Below, piece by piece: positions 13,922-26,233 of a DNA stretch of 64,000 nucleotides. The notes beneath the pieces were generated by a model. It was not told where the DNA came from, did not search any database, and saw only the letters and a program-made list of their open reading frames with translations. How positions within the stretch are numbered: the first letter of the stretch is position 1; each line of letters starts with the position of its first letter. The DNA comes from Osmia lignaria lignaria (Eukaryota > Arthropoda > Insecta > Hymenoptera > Megachilidae): assembly GCF_051020975.1 (NCBI RefSeq), contig NC_135041.1:8010256-8074255 (forward strand), read 5' to 3'. Position numbers and translations under genes: made by a program.

Positions 13922-13932
13922 GTCTCTCTCTA

Positions 13933-13968
<36 letters not shown>
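13922..13968 (+). repeat. (TC)n microsatellite
   Basis: Near-pure TC/CT repeat with two early interruptions (TATCTTTC), pure for about the last 32 nt before TGTTGG. Confidence 0.95.
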
Positions 13969-13970
<2 letters not shown>

Positions 13971-16556
13971 GGTAACAGTGCTTCCTCGTGGGCATGGGCG
14001 TGCGTGCAAGCACCGTTGGCGCAAGCCCTCTAAATCAACATTTCACCGTTGCCTCGCGAAATTAAGGAAATCCTTGATCTACGAGCCATCCGTGTTCGAT
14101 TCTTGATCTATGGCATTGCTCGGACTTTTGTGCGTCCTTCTTCGTATTGTCCTGCCTGAATGGATACCAATTCCTATCCTAGCTGAAATCGCGTTCCATT
14201 CTTACTATCCGAGGCTAGCCCGCGTATTATACGATATCCAACGCGATACGTATTGCGACCAAGGAAAGTCCGCTACGAAATTGCCAGTTTATCTTGCGAC
14301 ATGACGGAACGCGATGCTTTGTCGTTGTTATACGTTAGCAAAGATTTGTATACGATCAGACCGCGGTTCGGTTCAATGGTATATGGAAAGATCTTAAGAA
14401 CTTGATCTCCTTATGGAATAAGTTTACTTGAGCTACCTCTCTGAGGAGAACCTCTTTGAAGCTTTTCCTTTGGGTCAATTTGGATTTATTTTTCAAATAA
14501 TTGAAAGAAGAAAATTGTAGGACATGCATGTCATCATAACTGGAAATGGCAAATTGTAGCATAATAGAAAAACAATTTATTTTTAATATAATCGACTCTT
14601 TGGAATTTGAAAGTTTGCTAATTTGTTAATTTGGGAAATTTGGAAAATTTGAAAAATGCAATATAATATATAGCCAAGAAATGTTATAATGTATGAAGTA
14701 TAGTTGTTTACAACTTGCCAGGTCTCGTTTTATTTTCCAGTATTGATGCGCTCAACAACATTTTCGCTTGGCAAACGTACATAAATCATGCTGGTATACA
14801 AACGACCATCATTCAACATTCTTTACGAGATTTCCAGACAGTGAGTTTCTAGACAAGATATCCACTAAATTATTACTCGAAACGTAACAGCTTCTATTCT
14901 CGCAGTCTGCCGTGCTTGTGTCTATATCACTTTCTGATGTGGTTCAGTCATGCAGGCAGAAAAATAAATGGGAAAAGGTAGAAAGATGATAAAATACAGC
15001 AACATGCGTTTTCAACGATACACCCTATCATTTATCGTCGTATCTGTATATTAAAAGACTAACAGCAAGTTGAATTTATCATATTATTATTTTATGAGTT
15101 CTCGTTATGTTCTGAGATCATTATCCTTCTCCACTTGATAGTGGGTAATTTTTGACCCATATCAATGACAACGAATATAATACAAAATATATAAAATCTT
15201 ATGCGTTCACCACAGAGCTATAAAGTAAAGATTTTTAATTCCAACTAGGAGTAATTTTCTGTTTAAATATTTGGAAGCTCACGAGTTTACTATTGCGATG
15301 CAGCAGATCATAAAACATGAAGTACGTAATAAAACTGAGTCGCACGAGGTTTATTGCTCGGTGATGTAGGAAACAGAAGTTCAAAACGTGTTATTTCGAC
15401 GAAATAAATTTATACCGAATTACACTGAACCTGTGTTAATTCCTAGATTATTATTAGTTTATTTTAACCATATCTCCTTCAATTCCAGAAAATATAATTA
15501 TTTAATCAATGATAAATGAAGAAATAATTAAATAAAGTTCTAAATCTGATATAATTAATGCAACGATCTGAATTCTATTTAAAAATAAATCTATAACACC
15601 CTTAATCAGAAAATTCTCTGTGGATATTAGGACCCAGAAGGTCGAAACTATGATTTCATAAATTCTGGTTTAAACTTCAACTTGCCTAAAGCGGGTAAGT
15701 ATCACCTAGGGGTCGTAACTACACTTTAATTTCAACGCAAGCCTCCACCATAAAATTGCACTTTTGACCTCCACTTCTTCATCCACAATTGATAAGCCTA
15801 AATTAGAATTGAAATTTTAATCCGAGAGACCTCGAAGAAATGAATCGTAAACGAAAAATCGGCTCGATAAATATTTTCTTCTAGCCAATCTTCTTTTCCT
15901 TTGTTCCTTCTGCCACCCGCTATCTTTCACTCATTTCATCACCTTCCACCGGTTATTCGGGACCCGAGTGGGTCAAGATGAGTAGTCGAAAATCGAGTTA
16001 CAGCCGGAGGAGTGTTCCATTGGAAGAAAATAGTGGAAGGGTGTGGTGGAAACGAAGGGCGGTCTGATTACAATCGGTTTGATGGTCTATCCGCGCTGGT
16101 CGGAGGTTCCGGTGGGCACACACTGTGGCCCATTTTCGTGAATTAGTCCGAACCTCGTCATCCTATCCCACCATTTCTCCCCTTTACCGACACCATCGCA
16201 TCGCGCCAGGATCTTTGGGACTATTAGGAAATCAGCAGGAAATTGACAAAAGTTTATTCTGCCAACGGATTTCATGTTCCCCGAAGGTTTTCCCTTTATT
16301 AGGAATCTTCTAATAAATCCTTTCTTATCTTCGCCCCAAAATCCAAGGAATTCAATCCAAGTCTGTGTAATAATTAAAATTAATTCTATACAGCATTATT
16401 TGAGATTGAAATTGAAATTTTAGAGGGTCGAATTAAAATAAGTAACTTAATGACAATATGTCTGAAGTTAATGAATCATATTGTTTTTTTGTATTAAATT
16501 AAAATTCGTCGGTTCCTAAGTTGTATCGACGGGGTCCAGACAGGCAGTGAGAGGTT

Positions 16557-16571
16557 AAAAAAAAAAAAAAA
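16557..16571 (+). repeat. 15-A homopolymer
   Basis: Uninterrupted A run between GAGGTT and TGCAAATGG. Confidence 0.85.
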
Positions 16572-18317
16572 TGCAAATGGGGTCAACAAACCGGCCACGT
16601 CAATAGTGGAAACGGGGAATGTACCTTAAAACTGTGGAGCAAAATGGAGCAATTAGGGATAAAGTAAACGAACCAGATTTCGCGGCGGCAAAATGCATAT
16701 TCAGCGAAAAGCCGGAACAACCGAGCCGTCGTACTAAATCGACGGTTTTAACCGGCGTCTTTCCTTACTTGCTGCCGCAAATATTATTTATTATCGCGCG
16801 AGATTTCCATAACTTCATATTAAAGAATCCCATAAACTTATAAAATGGTGCTGTTTTCAATCTCGTCTGAATCAGCGCTCGGTACGAACATCTTTTTACG
16901 TTGGAACAATCAACGTTTAATCTTATATCTGCTCTTAGATTGAACATAAATAAAAAAAAGTATAAATAAAGAATTTAATTGTAAAACAAAATAAAATTGA
17001 AAATTAGAAAAGAAAAATTTTGATCCAAAAATTTATAGCTTAGAAATAAATTCCCAAAGCTTATAAATATTTTCATTCGTTTGAATAATTTTGATTTTCC
17101 CTAGAATTTAAGCAAAGCACGAGTTACCTATAATATAATTCAACCTTTATACTAACGTCTCCTCTAATATATCCTGTCAATAACGTATTGGTGTTCACAG
17201 GATATCGCATATTGGCTCGATTATTTGTATCGTCGTTCGCTGGACCCCTATTTAATAGCTGTTGTCAACTAATTTAATATCGAGCTTGCTCGATTAATTT
17301 TATTCGCTGCCGCAACTCGCATGATCCCGTTCTGTCGTATAAACGCATCGAGCTTATTTGAAAAGCAATTTTATACATCTCGATGTTGGTAAATTTCATT
17401 GGTGAAGCATGTTTGTTTATGATATTAATCGCGCCGTTTACAACGGTGTTTCGTTTCGATTAACCGGCTCGGAGTTATTCGAAACGGTGTATATTACTGT
17501 ATTTACTTACTTTTTCATGCTGTTTATAAGCGGAACTGAACTCGTTTTTGAATGAACTTAGTATTAAAAACGTACCGAAAGTAATTAGTTCTTCGGTGAC
17601 TTTTATACCGTTCTAGCGTAATTAACGGGAGCGCAAAGCTTCTGTCAATTATCGAGAAAAATGACTTTAATTTTGACCCAACGCACCTTAAATATTGTTC
17701 TTCGTGCTTTCAGTTTGCTTAACGAACTTCGCGGCTCCCGCAAAGTAAACACGGTCTGAAGCTTTGACGAGAGAATATTTTTTTCCCCCCGTTATTCCGT
17801 TATTTTTACCGAGGTGCAATCTAGACGTTGATTTTCCACCGCAATTTTGGCTCAATTGAATTTCCTTGCCCCCCTACGACGAAATACCGCAGTGCCGTTG
17901 TCTCGAAGTTCCTTCGCAGGCTTGCATAACAAAAGCAAGAACCAGAAGGCGAGGCTTGTATTATTACAATACACAGAATATTATCTAATGTATCTAGCCA
18001 GGCCCAGCCACGCTAAATTACTCTTGCAATTTTAATAGAAACAATGAAAGCATGCTTACTCTCGCGTCCAATTTTCAGCTTGCCCACCGAGTCCATAAGG
18101 CAAAGTCTACTTTGAATATTTCACAAGGAGAGAACGAACAGTAATTTGCTTTTGATTTCATGCTTCCAAAATTGTGGATATTTCGAAAACGAATTAATTA
18201 CAGCCACTACGTAATATGATTTGTAAATTTCGATGTAATGTTTGCTGCAATCCACAACCCGCAATTTTATGTTAAGAATATTAACGAAACGTTTATATAG
18301 TCATTTTAAATAAACAT

Positions 18318-18410
18318 TAAGCTTTAAATTAATATATCATACGTACTATTTTGCAATACTTTTATGTTGTAAAACACGTCAGACCTTCTATACTGGATGT
18401 CTGGCTACGG
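18318..18410. repeat. Dispersed repeat, copy 3, start of a composite repeat block
   Basis: TTAAGCTTTAAATTAATATATCAT then AATACTTTTATGTTGTAAAA and TCAGACCTTCTATAC align with copies 1, 2 and 4. It is immediately followed by the GC-rich foldback (18490-18680) and a tail containing AACTCGAAAACTAAGC and AAAAAGTTGTACAAAATTAT, so the whole 18318-18800 block is probably one composite element. Confidence 0.65.
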
Positions 18411-18489
18411 GTGGGCATCCTTTCAGTCGATGACAGCTGGGATGATTTCGAACAACTTTCTCCTTTATCAAAACACTTGTTAACACTTA

Positions 18490-18680
18490 GTTTTAAAATT
18501 ATTAATGAAAAGCACCGACCAATTAGAGCACGCATATCGCGCAGGCTCAGCCGCGGGAGTGTCGGCTACGAGTACCGCGCTCGACCGTGGACGCGAACAA
18601 ACTACTCGGCTCGTAGGTTCGTAGCTTACACTCCATTGGTCGCGCATGCGCGACCAAATTTTAAGATGCGAGCTCTTATT
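18490..18680. repeat. GC-rich foldback element with a perfect 22-bp palindrome
   Basis: In AT-rich surroundings this GC-rich block folds on itself. Arm 18557-18584 (GAGTGTCGGCTACGAG.. to GCTCGA) pairs with 18605-18633 (CTCGGCTCGTAG..GTAGC..ACACTC). Outer words CGACCAATTAGAG (18516-18528) and CTCCATTGGTCG (18631-18642) extend the inverted symmetry. A perfect palindrome at 18636-18657 is centred on CGCGCATGCGCG. This resembles a small MITE or hairpin repeat; no TA-type target duplication was confirmed. Confidence 0.7.
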
Positions 18681-21600
18681 ACTCGCAGTTTTTCATTAAT
18701 AACTCGAAAACTAAGCTTTCACAAGCATTTTGGTAAAGGAAAAAGTTGTACAAAATTATCCCAGCTATAACTCCCTCAAAGGATGATCACCCTTAGCCAC
18801 CCTCTATCTTAAAATTCATCATTTAATACTGGATAATCTAATTCTTCATAATTCCTTCTATGAAAATCTCTCAAATCCATAAAATAAATAGCAGTATTTT
18901 ATTCCATTAAAAATAATCGTCACACGGCTCCTTCGTAAATTAAATTCAGCTTAGAAGCAGCTTCGATTAAATGACCCCCACCAATTCAGCATCTGAAGTG
19001 TGCACCATAAGGATCTGTACACGTATGGCAACCATGTGTGTATATACAGCTATCGTGTATCCATCAGGGTGCGTGGTGGCGCAATGCCAAATTGATGCTG
19101 TTTGCCGTCGCTCTAAGCCTCAATCTGCTCGGTTGTACTAGGACGATCCTAACACGCGCGTGCTAAGCTCGCCGCATTATGGATACGTTCAATCCATCGG
19201 CATAGCTGGTTGCGAGTTTCCGTCAAAGCGTTAGCTGTCGTTGCTGGGTTAGGTGTAGGATGAACGAAAGTATAGGAGGGTAAGGGAGTTGCAACGGCAT
19301 CGTCGACGAATGACAAACCGATAGAATGGGCCGTAGCTACGAGCGAGGAAAACTTTCCGGGAAACGTGATTAACCGTTGTACATATTTACGCGGTGGGCG
19401 TAATAGAGAAAGTTCCGTTGAACGACCGGTTTCACCTGGCCCGATTAAGCCCCGCGAAGATATTCCAATGGCGAGATTATTAATTTCAAGCCCGTTCCGC
19501 GCGTCAAATACCCTTCCAGTGTTTGTTGTTTCTCAGTTTTATTCCGCAGTAAAGGAATACGTATTTCCCGATCCTCTATTTCTGAAATAACGCTGATGGT
19601 GTTTGAAAATTGTAAAGTTAACTTTCCTTTCTCTTCACGGTTTAGTACTTCAATTCTAGGGAAAATCAAAATTATTCCAATAAATGAAAATATTTATAAA
19701 CTTTGAGGAGTGTTTTCTAAGCTACTGACTTTTAGATCAAAATTTGTCTTTTCTAATTTTCAATTTTCAATTTAGGAAAAGATGCTTTTCAAAAATTGAA
19801 TTTAACCTCCTGCTGTATTTTTTATAAATTTGATATTAAATGTTTGGTCGCTTATCATCAGTCTACTACACAAGATTCATATAATATAGTTCTTCAATCT
19901 ATTTATACAAAGAAAAAGGATTGATTTTTTTGATCTGTCGATCGGAGTTCACCCTCTCTTAAATATAGATTCTTATTTCTCATTGGAACTGGTTTCTGGC
20001 TGAGTACCAAGAAACTGTCCGACATAATAAGTTAACAATATTAGCACACATGTATGTGTAAAGTATTAACTTCGGCTTGATCCATTACTCCGGTGAAATC
20101 TCGTCGATTACACAGCAAATGTTTGCAAGTGGCCGAACCGATGTCGAGTATCGACCACTGCGTTGACCACCCTTGGGGTCGAGTTTAAGCGATGGTAGGC
20201 GGAAAGCTGTCAGTTCGAGGAGTTTCAGGGTAGTGATAGAGGAGGTAGAAAGGGGAATTGCTCTTTTTACGATGATCTAAAAGAAGATCGCGATTACAGG
20301 GTTCACCGAATGTCACGTCGCGATCGGATTTTTTGCGCCCCCAGCACTTTACCTACTGATATGAATATCGTTAAATTTATTCAACCGATCGGATCATTAA
20401 ACTGATCCTATTCATGAATGATGTTCATCACAATAAAAGATATAATGAAAATTTTATAGAAAATTACATTAATTCGTTAAGGGACCAATCGATATAGATA
20501 TTTGATTTATTAACATTAAAATTTTTTATACTACTTTTCATAATAAACGTATTTTGAAACGTAAGCAAATCAGGTCTCAGGAAGATATTGAAATTGATAC
20601 TGAAAGGATTTCTCTGGCTTCAGGAACAGACCGAACGTGATGTACTTTTACAGGAACAGCTACAAAAGGAAAAAGATGGACGGGTTCAGCGAATACAGTG
20701 GAAAAAAAGGAAGAATGTAGCTTGTCGATGGCAACCGTAGCATCGGGAGAAAAGAGTAGCGAGAACACGGTGACCAACCAGCTCCGGAGGGAAACAAATT
20801 CATGTCGATGCAGCACAAAGTGGCGTCCACCACTTCTCAACCTATTCAACCCCTACCCTCAAAAACTATCCGACGCCCACCACCTCTCACACCAGAATCA
20901 CCCCCGACCTCCTCTTCGACACTCGTCCAGGCGTTCCTATCGATCTCTAACCAGTCGAAAAACTCCTAGAAACCACCGACGACAGCTTTCGCGGGCGCCG
21001 CTTAGCAGGACGTCTACCAGGGGCATTTGGAAAGAGAGCCTTTTTGCCCGTTCGACGCCCCGGGGCTCGGATTAAACAGCCGGGCAAATAGAACGGAAGG
21101 AAGATCGGACAGAAATTGGCTTTAAATACACCGGAATAGCGTCCAGTTCAAATGCTTGGACGACTAGAAAGCTGTGTTATTGTATTGAGTGGATCAAAAC
21201 TCACGAATAATTATTTACCTAATTAGTATTTATAATTATTCATGTAAAATTTGTTGTTATATGTAGACAATAATCTGTAACCCTTCCATCAACTTTATAT
21301 CTGCACGATTGTTTAATAATAAAATAATTATTTTTCAATTTTAACGCAGTTCAATTTTACTACTTTTCTGAGAATTACTTAAACCAAGTATGAATTGGGT
21401 AAAATAACTCGAGAGATATTTACCACACCGAAATACACTCGCATAAATAAACTAATATAGCTTAATATGACCTAATTTAATTTTGTTTGTTGAAAACAGT
21501 GCTATTAAATGAAGCATTTAATTAAATTTGTGTTGTATGCGCTTCATAATTGCCACAGTGGAAATAACCGTGTTTAGTCAGACACACGTTGATATAGATC

Positions 21601-22985
21601 ACTTAAGAATATTAGCACATCGACTCTTCAATAGTTTGTATAAAAAATATTTATCAAAATCGTTTCAACAAAATTGTTGTAACGATTACTCGTTAAAAGG
21701 GAATAATTCTATTATCCTAACCGATATCTTTCAAAGGAAAGTTAAATAATTAGTCATTCAGGGCATGAAACATAAATTGCTTTTACAAAAGGACATTTAA
21801 CGAATTCTATACGCGTCACGCCCTTTTTATCAATATTGATACCGATTCGGGTAGTACACCGGTGGCAATGGGTCAAGCGATTAAACGTTTCCGGAGGCAA
21901 ATTGCGTCGACTGCGGATTTCGCAATCAGATCCGGAATTGAATATTTCATTTTAAATCCGAATACCGCAAAGTACTACGTGTTACAGAGGAAAGCAGTCG
22001 ATTAAACGTGTCGTTGAAAATCTGCTCTTTATTCCAAAAATGCGATTGAAGTAAAACTTTCGATTAAACCGCACACGTCACATTAATGATATTTTACATG
22101 ATTTGCCGAAAGAGAAATTCATAATTTTCACGAAACTTTCATAAAAATGAAGGTTTTGAGGATTTTACGGTATTTTAACTTTTTAGTCGCTTATTTAACC
22201 AACGTTGAAATCTGAATATACCATGTTTAAACTGAAAAAATCCTCTCATACATAATATGGTTGTAAAATCTTTTAATAATGTTGGGAAATTTTTAATTAT
22301 TTTGTTTGCTTTATGATGTTCATAATAACATATGAAATGTACATTTTAAAAATAAATAAATATACAAAAATTTAACTTAGAGTGTATCCAACAGAAAAAA
22401 GTTCATTAACAGCATAAAATTTGAAAGAGGAAACAGGAAACGTGTCTTTGGTTTCAAAGGACGAACAAAACGGCAATGGTTTTCCATCGCAATGAATAAA
22501 TTGGTGATTGAGTTATCGAGATTCCTGGTCGATCGAGATTGAAGAAATTCGAAATCCATTCGTAGGAAGTGGCTGCCGGTAGTTTCGAGTACCGTACGCG
22601 TGTCAGAAAAGTCATCTTAGACGGGGTATGGCTGGAGGATAACGTTCTCTTCAGGGTGATAATGTTGCAAATTTATATTCCGAAGGCGATCGAGCAAAGC
22701 TGCTGAATGTGCACTCTTGGCCGCGACTGGTCTGCTCTTCCCAGGAACGCCACTCCCACTATTCCTAAACCACTTCCAATCGGCTCTTTTTCCACCGCTT
22801 CTCGACTTTCTTACCTTTTGTGAACGTCACAGAATTCGACGGTACTCGAGGCTCTTCTGTCAATCACCAATTGACAATCAATTTTTCATACCAGAATAAA
22901 GTAGAACAAAATGAGGTATCTAAAACTACGTGCAATATAACTGTAGTTTTATAAAGAAAGAAAATATACATACAGTTCCAATAAG

Positions 22986-23020
22986 AAAAGTGCAATTGCA
23001 CTTTTTGGATGCAACGTTGC
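22986..23020. repeat. 20-bp perfect palindrome followed by a 10-bp palindrome
   Basis: AAAAGTGCAATTGCACTTTT (22986-23005) is self-complementary. Five bases on, GCAACGTTGC (23011-23020) is also self-complementary. Both repeat a TGCA-type core. They could be a protein-binding site pair or chance. Confidence 0.65.
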
Positions 23021-26000
23021 ACTCATAAAATAAAAAGAGATACAACAATTTTTCTAAACTCTGTATTGACAAATTGTAAAGAATACTGAAGATAAATAGA
23101 AAACAAATTCGAAGAGGAATAAATCAACCCTCAGCAACAAGCACGAAGTATTCCGTAGATGTTAACGAATGCCTTAGCGACAATCTCCGGGAAAATAAAT
23201 CTCCTATCGATCCCCTTTTTGATAGCAATATGCGGTCGCGTAATTCTTTCCAACGGCCGATAACAGCAGACAGAAAACAGGAGTTTTCGCACGGGACTTG
23301 GACACTTTTCCACCCCCCCTTCCCCGATTCCCGATAACTGAAACGATCAGAAAAGTTTGCGTAACAGGGAGACCCTGTTGGATTACTGATAGAAAGGGTG
23401 GGATGAAACGTGCAGGTATTCGAAAGGATGGGTTAGGTACCTAGGTCGAGCCAATGGAAGCAGATTGATTATTTGAATTGATCAACCGTAAGGTTTGTCA
23501 AACTTACCCTTAGATTCCGTATAAAGTCAGCCCTTTTACACCCGCGCTTCACTCGTTGCCCCTCTTAAGCCGTTCTCGCTTAGCAATCCAGCGTGGAAAC
23601 ACGCGATGCCTGCCAGAATACTGATCCGGAAACCACAATTAACTAATGGACGACCGTCCCAGGAACTTATGCGAACGCTAGTTTCCGCATCTAGACATCC
23701 CCTCAACTTCCTGGATTGAGTCGTATCTTATAAACATCCCTGCTGTGCTTGACTCTAAGTTGTCATGATCTACCCCCAAAGAACTTACGGCTCGAGTGTC
23801 GTCGAACTTACGCCCGGGATATCTATGCCTCTGTGTCATCGTGTGTTATGGCGTACGCGATCTTGCGATGGCTTTCCTGACTAATTATGCGCATCTTAAT
23901 TTTGTTTATTATTCGTCTAGATAGAGTTTAATTCTTCATTTATTCCAATTTCCAATTTTGAAAAATTTCGATATAATCAGTATTCCAAAAATTAAATATG
24001 CTCCATATTTATCGCATAATAATTATTATAAAAAGACTGCTTCGTTTCTAATAGAATTTCTAAAAACTTTTTAAGCAACTTCAGCAAAATCTCATCGAAC
24101 CTCTTGAAAACCAAACCAAAGATTCCAAAGTTCCATCCTCTCGATCGAACGATATTAATTAAGTTAATACGAACCAGAAAACGATCATCCTTTTCTTCGA
24201 TCCCGGGGAAGTCTAGAGGGGGTTTCGATATCGGATAGCCTGTCGTTTCTTTTAGCCCCAAAAATGGGTGGCGTAGGAACACGGGCAACAGGGTGGGGCT
24301 GAAGTTGGAGAAAAAAAAGGAAGAAAGTTGATGAGTGATTTATAATAGGAAGAATAATGGAAAGTGGGTTGGAACGGTGAACGTCGGTGAGAAGAGTGAG
24401 GGGCTAGTCGACGGCTCGTTTATTAGTGGAGCACGCTCTTTCTACCCTTACTTTACCACTGGCGTGGCATGGTGGTAGGTCCAACGGACCAACAGAGTTG
24501 TAATTAATTACCAAAGTAATTACCTGATGATTTAAGAACCCACCCCGCTTAGTTCGCGCGCCGAAACTGAAACGAATTACTATTATCCATATCCGAAAAC
24601 TAACCATCAGCGACAGTAAGGCGCGAACTGGAAGGAATTGGGGTAGGTTTACTGCGATGAAAGTTTTGGCTTAGTTCGAGTAAAGCACTCAAATTTAACG
24701 GTATAACATTTTCATTTTAAAACACTATGTATACGAGGAAAATATAGGTATATTTCATAATCTATTGAGGAGGATTTTGATAGTTTTCGTTTTTCTCGAG
24801 TAGTCATTAAAGGATTCAGACATTTTCCACGTCATGTTGATACTACTCGGTGTATACTTGATCCCATTACTACTCGAAGCCATAATGCTTGGAATATTAA
24901 TATTCTTCCAAGTGTCGCAAACACGCGATCGTAAAACGGCCGTCGACAAACTACCATTTAACGATGGAACAATCTCTAACGAGCGTTCACCGATACCCGG
25001 CAACGTTTCTGTCTGTATCGGTTTTTGGGACACGCTCGTAGCGTGGCAAGTTATCCTTCTGGCAGCGTCCAACGTTTCCGTTCGCGTTAAATAGAAAATA
25101 TTTTAATTGAAAACGGTAGGTCGTTTCAATCGGGCAATTTCGTGGTAGCTCAGACATTATCGATTTGTCGCGGATAAAGGAATGCCGAGATTAACATTCG
25201 AGTCTCGAGCGACACTTCGCACTAATTATTCGATAATTAAGAGACGTTGAAAATTTAGCCTACTGAGCAGATTGAATAGCCACGGATGTTTTTGTTCGCA
25301 TCGCGAAACTGTCGCAACTTCGCTCCTCCCTTATTATTTAGCCCGACAGTAATTGGTTATTATTTTCTCTAATTTTGTTTGTTAATTAACACGCTGTCGC
25401 GTCCCTCTGTCGTGTATACAATGCCGATGAAATAATTGACGAGTATAGTTAGAAATTTATTGAAAATATTATTATTAAATATTAGGTTCATATATTTCAA
25501 AATCCTTTTATTAAAAATTATTTATGCACCAATTTCTCAAGAACAAACAGAAATTCTAATACTTTTCTCCTAAAAATGGAACAATCTTCCGTTCAAAAAA
25601 TATGCTAAACTTAATTACAGATTTTATAATGAAATAAAAACAAAGAAAAATTTATGCATAATAATAATTAATTCCACCTCCTGTTCATTAACTTTTTGTA
25701 ACTCATAAAACGCATACAGTCACGTTTCAAAATTGTTCACAAATTGAATAAAAAGTTATTCAAATCCTGAAGTTTCTAAGTTAAATTAAAATTATCACCG
25801 TTTCAACAACGAAGCAGAGAAGCACTTCCAGATCACGACAACTGTATTTTCGCGTATTTTAAAGCGAACAGACGTGTCGATTCAAGGAAGGCGATAAATG
25901 CAAATTTTCATTTTCACATGAGCATTGAAACAAGAGTTCGCGAGGCGGGAGTGGGGGCAGTAAAAACGCTCGTAATTTCGTTTCAGAGAGAGAGTTTCGA

Positions 26001-26189
26001 AAGCTTCCCATCTGCAACACAAGAATCCTTAGCCCGTGCAGTTTCACCGTTAATGAGTGAAACGAAGATCTCGCCGCTTTTTGACGGTATTCGAGGTCAT
26101 TAGCGGCAAGAACGCCGGAATCAGGGGAGCTTATGTCGCTTTCCATTAATCGTGAGCGAACCGTGGTCCATACCTAGCCGTCTGCCGCA

Positions 26190-26233
26190 CCTAACCTAAC
26201 AACCTCACCTTCCCTTGCGAACCTAACCTAACC
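26190..26233 (-). repeat. Interstitial TTAGG telomere-like motifs
   Basis: Two short blocks, CCTAACCTAAC (26190-26200) and AACCTAACCTAACC (26220-26233), each two units of the insect telomeric repeat TTAGG on the minus strand, 19 bp apart. Such motifs are scattered in insect genomes; this is not a telomere. Confidence 0.5.

Larger units (their letters stand above)
9259..18317. other. Non-coding, mostly AT-rich intronic DNA with CpG-rich islands
   Basis: No gene is supported. CpG-rich islands lie at about 10680-11080, 13680-14300 and 15890-16300. The 10680 island starts after an acceptor-like TTGCTTTCGCAG and holds two short frames (MPLPTELSTFVF.., MIGKGPPPEYREN..), neither long enough nor familiar enough to annotate. 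A TC microsatellite (13922-13968), a 15-A run (16557-16571) and a short palindrome (13281-13301) are the clear simple features. Confidence 0.5.

Noticed and set aside
15112..15130. bantam-like word TGAGATCATT
   Set aside because: Agreement stops after ten bases and no opposing arm is present.
20698..21075. 125-codon plus-strand frame
   Set aside because: Arg/Ser/His-rich composition from GC-rich DNA, with no homologue recognised.
24755..25094. Overlapping plus and minus frames of 86 and 105 codons
   Set aside because: The minus frame lacks a true ATG start, both strands are open together, and a GAATATTAATATTC palindrome sits in the middle; no family recognised.
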